Below the pieces are notes generated by a model. The model ran no database searches, had not been told where the DNA came from, and saw only the letters and a list, made by a program, of their open reading frames with translations. Both the position numbers and the translations under genes were made by a program. DNA of 64,000 nucleotides from Oscillospiraceae bacterium (lineage in GTDB: Bacteria; Bacillota; Clostridia; Oscillospirales; Ruminococcaceae): assembly GCA_017427265.1 (NCBI GenBank), contig JAFRTG010000026.1, positions 32,651 through 96,650 on the forward strand. The letters are read 5' to 3'. Of this stretch, positions 35,017 to 44,386 are shown in pieces (position 1 is the stretch's first letter; each line of letters opens with the position of its first letter).

Positions 35017-35757
35017 ATGGGCGTTGTATCTATGAAACAGCTCCTCGAAGCCGGCGTGCACTTCGGTCACCAGACCAGACGCTGGAACCCGAAAATGGCT
35101 CCGTACATCTTCACGGAGCGCAACGGCATCTACATCATTGATCTGCAGAAGACCGTTCGCAAGCTCGAGGAAGCATACGCTTTCGTCCGCGACCTGTCCG
35201 CAGAGGGCAAGTCCGTTCTGTTCGTCGGCACCAAGAAGCAGGCTGCCGATTCCATCCGCGAGGAGGCACTGCGTTCCGGTTCTTACTTCGTCAACGCAAG
35301 ATGGCTCGGCGGTATGATGACCAACTACAAGACCATCCAGCAGCGCATCAAGCGCCTTGAGCAGCTGCACGCTATGGAAGCAGACGGCACCTTCGCTCTG
35401 CTCCCGAAGAAGGAAGTTGCAAAGCTCTCCCTCGAAATTGAGAAGCTCGAAAAGTTCCTCGGCGGTATCAAGGGCATGAAGGATCTGCCGGGCGCACTCT
35501 TCATCGTTGACCCACGCAAGGAGAAGATCGCTGTTGCAGAAGCAAAGAAGCTCTGCATCCCGATCGTCGCAATCGTTGACACCAACTGTGATCCGGACGA
35601 TGTCGATTATGTCATCCCGGGCAATGACGATGCTATCCGTGCGGTCAAGCTGATTGCAGGCACCATCGCAAATGCTGTCATCGAAGGCAGACAGGGTGCG
35701 GATGCACAGGCTGCCGAGACCGCTGCTGCTGCCGAAGAAGAAGCTGCTGCTGAATAA
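35017..35757 (+). CDS. rpsB: 30S ribosomal protein S2
   Basis: 246 residues. Classical S2 sequence: [52 protein letters not shown], and the C-terminal [26 protein letters not shown] is 8 bases before the ATG at 35017. Codons are strongly biased as expected for a ribosomal protein. Followed by tsf 20 bases later. Confidence 0.97.
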   Translation: MGVVSMKQLLEAGVHFGHQTRRWNPKMAPYIFTERNGIYIIDLQKTVRKLEEAYAFVRDLSAEGKSVLFVGTKKQAADSIREEALRSGSYFVNARWLGGMMTNYKTIQQRIKRLEQLHAMEADGTFALLPKKEVAKLSLEIEKLEKFLGGIKGMKDLPGALFIVDPRKEKIAVAEAKKLCIPIVAIVDTNCDPDDVDYVIPGNDDAIRAVKLIAGTIANAVIEGRQGADAQAAETAAAAEEEAAAE

Positions 35758-35777
35758 TTCACGGGAGGATAATTGAA

Positions 35778-36701
35778 ATGGCTAATTTTACTGCAAAAGA
35801 CGTCAATGATCTCCGTAAGTCCACCGGCGTCGGCCTCATGGACTGCAAGAAGGCTCTGACTGAGGCAGACGGCGATGTCGAAAAGGCAATCGTCATCCTC
35901 CGTGAGAAGGGTCTTGCAAACCAGGCCAAGAAGGCTGACCGTATCGCTGCTGAGGGCGCTGTCATCGCAATCACCAATGCTGACAACACCGCAGGCGCAA
36001 TCGTTGAGGTCAACTCCGAGACCGACTTTGTTGCTCAGAACGAAGAGTTCGTCGGCTTCTGCGAGGGTCTGGCACAGACCGTTCTCGATACGAATCCGGC
36101 TGACCTCGATGCCCTGAAGGCTGCAAAGTTTTCAGGCAAGGACATGACCGTTGAGGAAGCACTGCAGGAGATCTTCCTGAAGTTCCGCGAGAACCTTCAG
36201 ATCCGCCGCTTTGCCCGCCTCGAGGGCATCGTCAAGGAGTATGTCCACTTCAATAAAAAGGAAGGCGTGCTCGTCGCTGCTTCCTGCGATGCAGGCGCAA
36301 ATGCTGCTGTTCTGGAATGCCTGAACGACGTTGCACTGCAGGCTGACGCAATGAAGGCAACCTACCTGACCAAGGAAGAGGTTCCGGCAGACGTCATCGA
36401 GCAGGAGAAGAAGATCGTCATGGCACAGATGGCTGACGATCCCAAGATGGCAAACAAGCCGGAGCAGGTGCTCGCAAAGATTGCAGAGGGCAAGCTCGGC
36501 GTTTACTACAAGGACAACTGCCTGCTCGCACAGGAGTTCGTCAAGGGTGAGGGTGAGTCCATCGAGCAGTATGTTGCTGCATGCGGCAAAAAGGCCGGCG
36601 CGCCGATCACGCTCAACAGCTTTGTCCGCTTCATCTGCGGCGAAGGCATCGAGAAGCGTGTGGACGATTTCGCAGGCGAGATCGCAAGTATGCTGAAATA
36701 A
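35778..36701 (+). CDS. tsf: Elongation factor Ts
   Basis: 307 residues: the N-terminal UBA-like domain (DVNDLRKSTGVGLMDCKKAL), the core with AIVEVNSETDFVAQNEEF (family signature) and the C-terminal module. It recycles EF-Tu by nucleotide exchange. Second gene of rpsB-tsf. Confidence 0.97.
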   Translation: MANFTAKDVNDLRKSTGVGLMDCKKALTEADGDVEKAIVILREKGLANQAKKADRIAAEGAVIAITNADNTAGAIVEVNSETDFVAQNEEFVGFCEGLAQTVLDTNPADLDALKAAKFSGKDMTVEEALQEIFLKFRENLQIRRFARLEGIVKEYVHFNKKEGVLVAASCDAGANAAVLECLNDVALQADAMKATYLTKEEVPADVIEQEKKIVMAQMADDPKMANKPEQVLAKIAEGKLGVYYKDNCLLAQEFVKGEGESIEQYVAACGKKAGAPITLNSFVRFICGEGIEKRVDDFAGEIASMLK

Positions 36702-36712
36702 GATGACAATAT

Positions 36713-36753
36713 GACAGCTGCCGGGCTCCGAAAGGCTCGGCAGCTGTCTTTTT
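36713..36753 (+). terminator. Terminator of rpsB-tsf
   Basis: Stem GACAGCTGCCG / CGGCAGCTGTC, loop of about 14 bases with an inner GGGCTC pairing, followed by five T. Confidence 0.88.
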
Positions 36754-36893
36754 CAGACAGTTTTTGCGTAAAAAATTCTCATCAAAATTTGATATTTGAG
36801 CAATATCATACTGAAACCGGCATGTTTAGAACAATATAATTCTATTTTCGGGGATGATTGTGTGAAACGTCATAAAGAAGATACAAAAAGTCA

Positions 36894-36922
36894 TTGCATT
36901 TTCTTTCAGTTTCAGTTAAGAT
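36894..36922 (+). promoter_or_regulatory. Probable promoter of the cohesin-dockerin gene
   Basis: TTGCAT (36894-36899), a 17-base spacer and TAAGAT (36917-36922). The leader to 37030 is about 100 bases. Confidence 0.55.
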
Positions 36923-37029
36923 ATAAGTGGTATCATGTGAACGTGGATGAAGAAGGGGACATCCGCCTCACGATGCGGTCTGTTTTGCAGACTGCAGAAC
37001 ACCATATAAAAATTTGGAGGAGTATGAAC

Positions 37030-37857
37030 ATGAAAAAGAAGATTGTTTCCGGCCTGATGGCTATGGCAATGGCAACAATGAGCATGGGCCTTACGGCTTT
37101 TGCAGCTGATGATGTTCAGGTTTCCATCGGTAAAGAAACGGTTAAGCAGGGTGCTGCTTTTGCCGTTGATGTCAATCTGGACGCGGTTCCGTCCGCCGGC
37201 CTGAGCTCCATTGATTTTGCCATTAACTACGACAGCAGCTTGCTGACGATCACCGACGTGAAGCTGAAGGATGCCGGCAACACCGGCGCTGCTTCCAAGG
37301 AAGGCGAACTCGGCGAGACCGTTTTCAACTGGTACAAGACTGACAGCCAGATCATTATCATCTGGGCAACCGGTCTGACCGATTCTCAGTACTGGGTCAA
37401 GAGCACAGGCAAGTTCCTGGAGATCTCCGGTACCGCAAAGGGTGATGCAGGTAAGAAGGCTGATCTGACAATCGGCGCTGTTGACCGTGCTGCATATCCG
37501 GGCTCGTCTGCAAAGGCAAACTATGTGTTCTCCGGCGTCGGCGCTGACAGCACAGCAAACTACACCGCGAGCTTCACTGACGGCTATGTCCAGATCGAGG
37601 ATGATACGCCGGTTACCACCACACCGAAGCCGGGTGATGCTGACTGGGGCAACGCAAACGAAGATGATGCAATCGACGTTTCTGACGCTGTTCTGATGGC
37701 AAAGTTCTCTGCTTCTGATTCTTCTGCAAGAATCACCGACCAGGGCAAGATCAACGCTGACGTCACCCATGACGGCAACGTCGATGATCAGGACGTTACC
37801 AAGGTTCTGAAGTACATCGCTCGCCTGATCTCCAAGGACGATCTTGCGAAAAAGTAA
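37030..37857 (+). CDS. Cohesin-dockerin adaptor scaffoldin (ScaC-like)
   Basis: 275 residues. Signal peptide 1 to about 26 (cleavage near TAFA-ADD). One cohesin domain follows at about 27-185 (SIGKETVKQGAAFAVDVNLD, SSIDFAINYDSSLLTITDVK, TGKFLEISGTAKGDAG). After a short Thr/Pro linker comes a dockerin (about 200-272) with two calcium-loop repeats, ANEDDAIDVSDAVLMAKF and ADVTHDGNVDDQDVTKVLKY. A single cohesin plus a dockerin is the layout of adaptor scaffoldins such as R. flavefaciens ScaC, which switch binding specificity between the main scaffold and enzymes. GGAGG is 9 bases before ATG 37030. It stands alone between terminators, away from any sca cluster in this window. Confidence 0.88.
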   Translation: MKKKIVSGLMAMAMATMSMGLTAFAADDVQVSIGKETVKQGAAFAVDVNLDAVPSAGLSSIDFAINYDSSLLTITDVKLKDAGNTGAASKEGELGETVFNWYKTDSQIIIIWATGLTDSQYWVKSTGKFLEISGTAKGDAGKKADLTIGAVDRAAYPGSSAKANYVFSGVGADSTANYTASFTDGYVQIEDDTPVTTTPKPGDADWGNANEDDAIDVSDAVLMAKFSASDSSARITDQGKINADVTHDGNVDDQDVTKVLKYIARLISKDDLAKK

Positions 37858-37891
37858 TTCTTGTTTGTCTGCACGAATGATGCAACGAATA

Positions 37892-37926
37892 CCGCACTGC
37901 TCTGCTGAGCAGTGCGGATTCTTTTT
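37892..37926 (+). terminator. Terminator after the cohesin-dockerin gene
   Basis: 11-bp stem CCGCACTGCTC / GAGCAGTGCGG with a 4-base loop, then ATTCTTTTT. Confidence 0.88.
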
Positions 37927-37956
37927 GAAAAAGAACCTGAAATCTCTGAAATGCTC

Positions 37957-37985
37957 TTGCATCTTGCGGAAAAATGTGGTATAAT
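37957..37985 (+). promoter_or_regulatory. Promoter of glyA
   Basis: TTGCAT (37957-37962), a 17-base spacer and TATAAT (37980-37985), 54 bases before the start codon. Confidence 0.8.
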
Positions 37986-38039
37986 ATTTATATCTGCCCG
38001 CTCAAGAGCGGAATTATATACCGGAAAGGAAATCGTATT

Positions 38040-39293
38040 ATGTTTAATGATCTGATCGACACAATCGGCTATGTTACTTCGTGTGACCCCGATGTCGGAA
38101 ATGCAATGCAGCAGGAGCTCGCACGTCAGAGAAGAAATCTGGAGCTGATTGCCAGCGAGAATATCGTTTCGCCGGCTGTCATGGCTGCAATGGGCTCTGT
38201 TCTGACCAACAAGTATGCAGAAGGCTATCCGGGCAAGCGCTACTACGGCGGCTGCGAGGCAGTTGATATCGTTGAGGAAATCGCAATCGAGCGCGCAAAG
38301 AAGCTGTTCGGTGCAAATTACGCCAATGTGCAGGCACATTCCGGCGCACAGGCCAACACCGCTGTTTACTTCGCACTGCTGCAGCCGGGCGATACCGTCC
38401 TCGGCATGAGCCTTGCACACGGCGGCCACCTGACCCACGGTTCTCCGGTCAATCTTTCCGGTAAGTACTTCAACTTCCTGTCCTACGGTGTCGGCGATGA
38501 CGGCAGACTGGATTATGATGCTGTCGAAAAGCTCGCCAAGGAGCATCATCCGAAGATGATCGTTGCAGGCGCTTCTGCTTATCCGCGTGCAATCGACTTT
38601 GCAAAGCTCGCAGAGATCGCACATTCCAACGGCGCACTGCTGATGGTTGATATGGCGCATATCGCCGGTCTGGTCGCAGCAGGTCTGCATCAGTCTCCGG
38701 TCGGCCATGCCGATGTCGTCACCACCACGACCCACAAGACCCTCCGCGGTCCGCGCGGCGGCCTGATCCTCACCAATGAAGAGGAGCTCATCAAGAAGAT
38801 CAACAAGGCGATCTTCCCGGGCATCCAGGGCGGTCCGCTCATGCACGTTATCGCAGGCAAGGCTGTCTGCTTCGGTGAGGCACTGAAGCCCGAATTCAAG
38901 GCTTATGCACAGCAGATCATTGACAATGCACAGGCACTTGCAAAGGGACTGCTGGCACGCGGATTTGACCTCGTTTCCGGCGGCACCGATAACCACCTGA
39001 TGCTGGTAGACCTCCGCCCGGTTCACATCACCGGCAAGGAGATGGAGCACAGACTCGACGAAGTCTATATCACCGTCAACAAGAACGCAATTCCGAATGA
39101 CCCGGAGAAGCCGATGGTCACCAGCGGTATCCGCGTCGGTACGCCGGCTGTCACGACCCGCGGTCTTGTGACAGAGGATATGGAGAAGATCGCAGAGTTT
39201 ATGTATCTGACGGCAACACAGTTCGAGACCAAGGCGGACGAGATCCGCGAGGGCGTCAGCGCACTGTGTGCAAAGTATCCGCTCTATCAGTAA
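38040..39293 (+). CDS. glyA: Serine hydroxymethyltransferase
   Basis: 417 residues. Typical Gly[40 protein letters not shown], the PLP-lysine region [18 protein letters not shown], and [10 protein letters not shown] near the end. It converts serine and THF to glycine and methylene-THF, linking to the folate genes at 47.5 kb. GAAAGGAAA precedes the ATG at 38040. Confidence 0.97.
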   Translation: MFNDLIDTIGYVTSCDPDVGNAMQQELARQRRNLELIASENIVSPAVMAAMGSVLTNKYAEGYPGKRYYGGCEAVDIVEEIAIERAKKLFGANYANVQAHSGAQANTAVYFALLQPGDTVLGMSLAHGGHLTHGSPVNLSGKYFNFLSYGVGDDGRLDYDAVEKLAKEHHPKMIVAGASAYPRAIDFAKLAEIAHSNGALLMVDMAHIAGLVAAGLHQSPVGHADVVTTTTHKTLRGPRGGLILTNEEELIKKINKAIFPGIQGGPLMHVIAGKAVCFGEALKPEFKAYAQQIIDNAQALAKGLLARGFDLVSGGTDNHLMLVDLRPVHITGKEMEHRLDEVYITVNKNAIPNDPEKPMVTSGIRVGTPAVTTRGLVTEDMEKIAEFMYLTATQFETKADEIREGVSALCAKYPLYQ

Positions 39294-39311
39294 TTCGTTT
39301 GATGAAAGTAT

Positions 39312-39340
39312 GAAAGCAGGACACACGCTGTCCTGCTTTC
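39312..39340 (+). terminator. Hairpin between glyA and the antiporter gene
   Basis: 12-bp perfect stem GAAAGCAGGACA / TGTCCTGCTTTC, 5-base loop, without a T run. It may attenuate read-through into the antiporter operon. Confidence 0.6.
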
Positions 39341-39364
39341 AGCGTGTATACGGGAGTGAAAATC

Positions 39365-40672
39365 ATGGAGTTTGATGTCATGCATATCTTGCTGGATTGC
39401 GGCATTATTCTTTTTTCGACAAAGTTTCTGGGCATGGTGACCAGAAAACTCGGGCTGCCGCAGGTTGTCGGCATGATTCTTGCGGGACTGCTGATCGGTC
39501 CTGCGCTGTTCGCCGGAACCGGCTTTCAGGGGCTGATTCATCCGACGGAAATTGAAATGGATGTGCTCAAGAGCTTTTCGCAGATCGGCGTGGTCTTTAT
39601 CCTGTTCTCCAGCGGTCTGGAAACGGACTTCCGGGAGATGAAGCGCAGCGGTGTTGCAGCTACATGCATTGCACTGGCGGGCGTGGCGGTTCCGATTTTG
39701 CTGGGAACCTTTGCAGCACTGCTGTTTATGGGCGGCCTTTCGGAAATCCATAACCATGAAAAACTCATGAATGCATTGTTTATCGGATGTATTCTTTCTG
39801 CAACAAGTGTCGGCATCACGGTGGAGACGCTCCGTGAGCTCGGCAAGCTGAAAACGAAGATCGGCACGACCATTCTCAGTGCTGCCATCATTGATGACGT
39901 CATCGGCATTATTGCATTGAGCGTGATTACCGGTCTCGGCGGAGAGGGCAGCATCTGGATGACACTGCTGCGCGTTGCGGGCTTCTTCCTGTTCACGATT
40001 GTTGCGGGTTATCTGATGCGCCGTGCCTTCCGGCTGATGGTCAAAATCTATCCGCATAAGCGCAGAACGAGTATCTTTGCCTTTGCGGCGTGTTTCTTCT
40101 TTGCCTATGCGGCGGAATCCTTCTTCGGGATTGCTGCGATCACCGGCGCGTATATGGCCGGCCTGATGCTTTCCGGCTTGGGAGACAGCCAGTTCGTTGA
40201 CCGCAAGGTCATTGTTTCCGGCTACATGTTCTTTACGCCGATGTTCTTTGCGTATATCGGCATCAGCGCGGATTTCAGCGGCTTCCACTGGTCGAGTATG
40301 CTGTTTGTGCTCGCGTTCGTGGCGGCCGGCATCATCGGCAAGATCATCGGATGCAGCGTCGTTGCACGCGGCTTCAAATACGACGGAAAGGAATCGCTTG
40401 CGGCGGGCTTCGGCATGATTGCCCGCGGAGAGGTCGCACTTGCCGTTTACGCGACAGGCTCCGTGCTGATTGCACCGAACGGCGGCATTGATCCGCTGGT
40501 CGCGACAATCTTCCTGATTATCACAAGCTCGATTCTGTGTCCGGTGTTCCTGAAGCTGGTGTTCAAGGGCCATCAGACGGCCACCCTCGAAGCGGCTGCC
40601 GATCACAAGGTCACAATCTCCTCGGAGGCCATCGAAAATGTGCACCATCATATTGAAGGGGACGGAGAGTGA
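39365..40672 (+). CDS. Cation:proton antiporter (CPA2/KefB-NapA type)
   Basis: 435 residues, 12-13 membrane segments. Features of the Na+/H+ exchanger family: GLPQVVGMILAGLLIGPAL, LFSSGLETDFREMK, the ion-binding ILSAAIIDDVIGIIALSV (paired Asp residues) and FGMIARGEVALAVYATG. No TrkA-N/RCK domain follows, so it is the short form. The ATG at 39365 has GGGAG 8 bases upstream. The stop overlaps the start of the next gene by 4 bases (GTGA). Confidence 0.88.
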   Translation: MEFDVMHILLDCGIILFSTKFLGMVTRKLGLPQVVGMILAGLLIGPALFAGTGFQGLIHPTEIEMDVLKSFSQIGVVFILFSSGLETDFREMKRSGVAATCIALAGVAVPILLGTFAALLFMGGLSEIHNHEKLMNALFIGCILSATSVGITVETLRELGKLKTKIGTTILSAAIIDDVIGIIALSVITGLGGEGSIWMTLLRVAGFFLFTIVAGYLMRRAFRLMVKIYPHKRRTSIFAFAACFFFAYAAESFFGIAAITGAYMAGLMLSGLGDSQFVDRKVIVSGYMFFTPMFFAYIGISADFSGFHWSSMLFVLAFVAAGIIGKIIGCSVVARGFKYDGKESLAAGFGMIARGEVALAVYATGSVLIAPNGGIDPLVATIFLIITSSILCPVFLKLVFKGHQTATLEAAADHKVTISSEAIENVHHHIEGDGE

Positions 40673-41151
40673 AAACGCCGGGCGCCATGCTGCGGGATGA
40701 GATTGAGGAAACCGTAAAGGCGCTCGGCATTGACCGCACGCGCTTTTACGAGTATTCCAAGCAGCGCTACGAGGATATCCTGAAACAGTTTTATCAGACG
40801 TTTTTTGATTTGCCGCGCAGGCAGCTGCAATATGAATTTTATCCGTGGACGAATATCCGCAGGCAGTGGAAGAAAACACGCAGCAGCGGATATCAGCGGG
40901 AGAACGGCGGCTGGAACGGTTTTCTGGAGGAGATACACCGGCTTCTGCCTGCTGACGATGACCGGAAGCTGCTGCTGATTACATCAAATGACTTTGTTTA
41001 TGAGGGCTATCCGCAGGAGATTTTTGCGGTGCTTGGGGAGGCGACCGGACTGCTGCAGGATTTCTATCTGGTCTCCCCGAAATTTGAATGGCTGGTTGTA
41101 TACAGCGATGACGCTGACTGTGCGACCCTGTATGAAAAGGAGCAGGCATGA
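40669..41151 (+). CDS. Hypothetical protein, 160 aa, translationally coupled
   Basis: Starts at GTG 40669, overlapping the antiporter stop, and ends overlapping the maf start (ATGA), so it is clearly part of the operon. Soluble, with many aromatic residues (QYEFYPWTNIRRQWKKTRSS, LLLITSNDFVYEGYPQEIF, FEWLVVYSDDADCATLYE). I do not recognise the family; the C-terminal half looks like a small alpha/beta fold. No function assigned. Confidence 0.8.
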   Translation: MKTPGAMLRDEIEETVKALGIDRTRFYEYSKQRYEDILKQFYQTFFDLPRRQLQYEFYPWTNIRRQWKKTRSSGYQRENGGWNGFLEEIHRLLPADDDRKLLLITSNDFVYEGYPQEIFAVLGEATGLLQDFYLVSPKFEWLVVYSDDADCATLYEKEQA

Positions 41152-41708
41152 AACTGATTCTTGCAAGCGGCAGCCCGCGCAGACGGGAACTGCTCGGAAA
41201 ACTGAATCTTCCGTTTGAGGTGATTGTCTCGGAGTGTGACGAGACGCTGCCGGAGGGCATTCCGGCGGATTCCGCAGCGGAGATGCTCGCTGTGCGGAAG
41301 GCTGCGGCCGTCGCAAAGCTGCACACGGATGCGGTCGTCATCGGTGCGGATACGACCGTCATTCTCGATGACGAAATTCTCGGCAAGCCCGCTGACGAAG
41401 CTGACTGCAAGCGGATGCTGCATCTGCTCTCCGGCCGGATGCATAAGGTGATCACGGGTGTCGGCATCTTCTGGGCGGGGCATTCGCTGAGCTTCTCCGA
41501 TGAGACCTCGGTGCAGTTTTATCCGCTGACGGATGCCGAGATCGACGAATATGCCGCTTCCGGCGAGCCCTACGATAAGGCCGGTGCATACGGCATTCAG
41601 GGACAGGGCGCACTGCTTGTTGCGGGCATTCACGGCGATTATTACAATGTCATGGGGCTGCCGGTTGCACGACTCGCCCGGCAGCTGCGTGACCTGAGGC
41701 TGATCTGA
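41148..41708 (+). CDS. maf: Maf-type nucleoside triphosphate pyrophosphatase
   Basis: 186 residues with the Maf signature LILASGSPRRRELL at the N-terminus, SECDE, GADTTVILDDEILGKP, and GSA/Y region YGIQGQGALLVAGIHGDYYNVMGLP. It hydrolyses dTTP/UTP or modified nucleotides to prevent misincorporation. Overlaps the preceding gene; the MBL gene follows 16 bases later. Confidence 0.93.
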   Translation: MKLILASGSPRRRELLGKLNLPFEVIVSECDETLPEGIPADSAAEMLAVRKAAAVAKLHTDAVVIGADTTVILDDEILGKPADEADCKRMLHLLSGRMHKVITGVGIFWAGHSLSFSDETSVQFYPLTDAEIDEYAASGEPYDKAGAYGIQGQGALLVAGIHGDYYNVMGLPVARLARQLRDLRLI

Positions 41709-41724
41709 GAAAGGGGAGATTCGG

Positions 41725-42435
41725 ATGCTGCAGTTTCTCGGACGCGGTTCAGCGTTTGCGGATACGCAGAACTGTGCGTTTTTTGAGGCGGACGGCGCTT
41801 TGATTCTGCTGGACTGCCCGATGTCGGCATTCCACCGGCTGCGGTATATGCAGAAGCGCTTTGACCGCATCGCTGTGCTGGTGACGCATACGCACAGCGA
41901 CCACATCGGCGGAATCCCGATGCTGATTCATTTTGCAAAGCATGTGCTGCATATCCCGGTGACGGTCATTGCACCGACACAGGAAGTCGCGGACGATCTG
42001 CGGTATCTGATCGAGCGGCTCGACGGATGCAGCCCTGATGCATATGCCATGCTGACGGCCGACGCGCTGCGTGCGGACTGGTTTGTCTCTGCGGTGCCGG
42101 TCAAACATGCGGAGGCGCTGGCCGGCCGCTGCTTCGGCTATGTGCTGCGCATCGGCGGCAGGGATGTGATTTATACGGGCGATACCGCATCGCTCAGCCC
42201 GTTTCTGCCGTATCTGCATGCGGGTGCCTATCTCTATACCGAGGCCGCGGGCTTTGACAGCGGCGTGCATCTGTATATAGAAGATCTGCTGCCGGAGATC
42301 AGAAGGCTGACGGCTGAGGGTGTGCATGTGTATCTGATGCATCTGGATGATGAAGCAGCGCTTGCAGCGCGGATTCAGGGCACCGGAGCGGAATTTGCAC
42401 CGCTTTATACTGAAAAAACAGGCGGAAATGCTTGA
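41725..42435 (+). CDS. MBL-fold metallohydrolase
   Basis: 236 residues. The metallo-beta-lactamase motif THTHSDHIGGIP gives the di-metal site, with further ligands in VKHAEA, IYTGDTA and the C-terminal YLMHLDD. It resembles ribonuclease Z/phosphodiesterase-like MBL proteins more than beta-lactamases; the substrate is unknown. AGGGGAG precedes the ATG. In operon with maf; prfB follows after a gap of about 100 bases. Confidence 0.85.
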   Translation: MLQFLGRGSAFADTQNCAFFEADGALILLDCPMSAFHRLRYMQKRFDRIAVLVTHTHSDHIGGIPMLIHFAKHVLHIPVTVIAPTQEVADDLRYLIERLDGCSPDAYAMLTADALRADWFVSAVPVKHAEALAGRCFGYVLRIGGRDVIYTGDTASLSPFLPYLHAGAYLYTEAAGFDSGVHLYIEDLLPEIRRLTAEGVHVYLMHLDDEAALAARIQGTGAEFAPLYTEKTGGNA

Positions 42436-42533
42436 CAGATCGCGGAAAATCCTGTAAAATAGTAAACGTGGAAATTTGCGCGGCAGTCAGAGCGGCTGTC
42501 CGCATGACGATACCAACCGAAAGGAAATCTGAT

Positions 42534-43676
42534 ATGATTTTACTCGACGATATCAAGAATGAACTTGTCAATGCCCGGCCTGAGGTCAAGGAGCTCGGCG
42601 AGGTGCTGCAGATTGAGCGCGCAAAGAATGAGCTTTCCGATCTGCGGATTCAGATGGAATACGACGGCTTCTGGGATGACCATGAGAAGGCACAGAAGGT
42701 CACGCAGAAGTGTAATACACTGGAGCGGAAGATTGAGAACTTTGAGCGGCTGCAGTCGCTGCTGGAGGACACGATCGAGCTGATCGAGATGTCTCTGGAG
42801 GAGGGCGACGATTCCTCGAACGATGAGATTCTCGCCGATGCAGAGGCCTTCAAGGAGCAGCTGGCCGCTGAAAAGCTGAAGTCCCTGCTGACCGGTGAAT
42901 ACGACAACTCCAATGCAATTCTGACGCTCCATGCGGGTGCGGGCGGCACAGAGGCGCAGGACTGGTCGCAGATGCTCTACCGCATGTACAACAAATATGC
43001 CGAAACGCACGGCTTCAAGGTCGATCTGCTCGACTGGCTCGACGGCGACGAAGCGGGCATCAAGTCTGCATCGTTCATGGTCGAGGGCGAAAACGCTTAC
43101 GGCTTCCTGAAATCCGAGGCGGGCGTGCACCGTCTGGTGCGTGTGTCGCCGTTCGATTCTTCCGGCAGACGGCATACGTCCTTCGCGGCGCTTGAGGTCA
43201 TGCCGGAGCTTTCCGATGATGTTGAGGTCGAAATCCGTCCTGAGGACATCGAAATGCAGGTCTACCGTTCCAGCGGCGCCGGCGGTCAGCATATCAACAA
43301 GACGAGCTCCGCAGTGCGCCTGAAGCATCTCCCGACGGGCATCGTCGTTTCGTGCCAGACGCAGCGTTCGCAGTTCCAGAACAAGGATTACTGTATGAAG
43401 ATGCTGCGTGCAAAGCTGGTCGAGATCAAGGAGCGCGAGCACCTCGAAAAAATCTCCGATATCAAGGGCGATCAGTTGAAGATCGAGTGGGGCAGCCAGA
43501 TCCGATCCTATGTCTTTATGCCCTATACGCTGGTCAAGGATCACCGCACGGGCTGTGAAAACGGCAACGTACAGGCTGTCATGGACGGTGATCTCGATAA
43601 CTTCATCAATGCGTATCTGAAGGCACTTTCGCACGGTACGCTCAAGGCCGGTGCGGCTGCATCCGCAGAGGACTGA
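42534..43676 (+). CDS. prfB: Peptide chain release factor 2
   Basis: 380 residues. RF2 features are the SPFDS tripeptide region (VSPFDSSGRRHTSFAALEV), which reads UGA/UAA, and the catalytic GGQ in YRSSGAGGQHINKTSSAVR. The ATG at 42534 with AAGGAAA upstream gives the full N-terminal domain in one frame, so this copy does not use the +1 programmed frameshift common in prfB (no CTTTGAC near codon 25). The stop TGA overlaps the next gene by one base. Confidence 0.95.
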   Translation: MILLDDIKNELVNARPEVKELGEVLQIERAKNELSDLRIQMEYDGFWDDHEKAQKVTQKCNTLERKIENFERLQSLLEDTIELIEMSLEEGDDSSNDEILADAEAFKEQLAAEKLKSLLTGEYDNSNAILTLHAGAGGTEAQDWSQMLYRMYNKYAETHGFKVDLLDWLDGDEAGIKSASFMVEGENAYGFLKSEAGVHRLVRVSPFDSSGRRHTSFAALEVMPELSDDVEVEIRPEDIEMQVYRSSGAGGQHINKTSSAVRLKHLPTGIVVSCQTQRSQFQNKDYCMKMLRAKLVEIKEREHLEKISDIKGDQLKIEWGSQIRSYVFMPYTLVKDHRTGCENGNVQAVMDGDLDNFINAYLKALSHGTLKAGAAASAED

Positions 43677-44341
43677 TGATTGCCAAACCGCGGGGGTTGT
43701 TCCCTGCTGTTACATTCCTGTTGTTCAGCATTCTGACACCGCTGCTGCTTGTCATGTTTGCCATGCCGAAGCAGCGGCTGGAAGAGAAGAAATATATACA
43801 AGAGGGAATCTATGTAGTCTGTGAGGTCAATTCGACGCTGACGCTTGGCGGAAAACAGACTGTGACCGGTATTTATCACGATGCAAAGGGAACGGAAATC
43901 TGTGCGGGTATCATTGCGAACCGGCACACGGAGGCCGGCGAAAGACTGTTCGGCTATGTGCTGCCGGATCAGCCGGATGTTGTGTACTGTCCGGCGCCGC
44001 GTTGGAAGAAAATCATGTACAGCATCGTCATGCTGATATTCTTTTTGTCCGGTGCTTTTTATCTGCTGTATTATCTGTATGAATACGCAGTTTACCGGCT
44101 TCTGACCAGGCGCGGCAGCCATGCGGAGGCGACGCTCACCCGTGTCTGGCTGACCGGGCGCGGGATGCACGGCAATTTCCGGTTTCTCGGAAAATCCGGC
44201 AGGATTTATGAGCGGGAGCTTGATCTTTCTGCGGGATCGTTCAGTGTCAGCATCGGAGAACGCTTCGGCCTGCTGTATTACGAACTGAAGTCCGGAAAAT
44301 GTATTGCCCGAATTTGCCTTCCGAAAAAACAATCGAAATGA
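43676..44341 (+). CDS. Hypothetical membrane protein, 221 aa
   Basis: Begins on the last base of the prfB stop (TGATG) and is thus coupled to it. Two hydrophobic segments at about 10-30 and 120-145 (IVMLIFFLSGAFYLLYYLYE) enclose an extracytoplasmic beta-rich region of about 90 residues, with a cytoplasmic C-terminal ~75 residues. The architecture resembles the DUF3592 type of small membrane proteins, but I cannot assign it. Its job is unknown. Confidence 0.7.
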   Translation: MIAKPRGLFPAVTFLLFSILTPLLLVMFAMPKQRLEEKKYIQEGIYVVCEVNSTLTLGGKQTVTGIYHDAKGTEICAGIIANRHTEAGERLFGYVLPDQPDVVYCPAPRWKKIMYSIVMLIFFLSGAFYLLYYLYEYAVYRLLTRRGSHAEATLTRVWLTGRGMHGNFRFLGKSGRIYERELDLSAGSFSVSIGERFGLLYYELKSGKCIARICLPKKQSK

Positions 44342-44347
44342 GTACAG

Positions 44348-44381
44348 AAAAATGCGCTGATTCTACAATCAGCGCATTTTT
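44348..44381. terminator. Bidirectional terminator between convergent genes
   Basis: Near-perfect 14-bp stem AAAATGCGCTGATT / AATCAGCGCATTTT, 4-base loop, A tract on the left and T tract on the right. Confidence 0.9.
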
Positions 44382-44386
44382 GCGGT

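Noticed and set aside
42432-42620. Programmed +1 frameshift in prfB
   Set aside because: The full N-terminal domain reads in one frame from ATG 42534 and no CTTTGAC-type slip site is present near codon 25.
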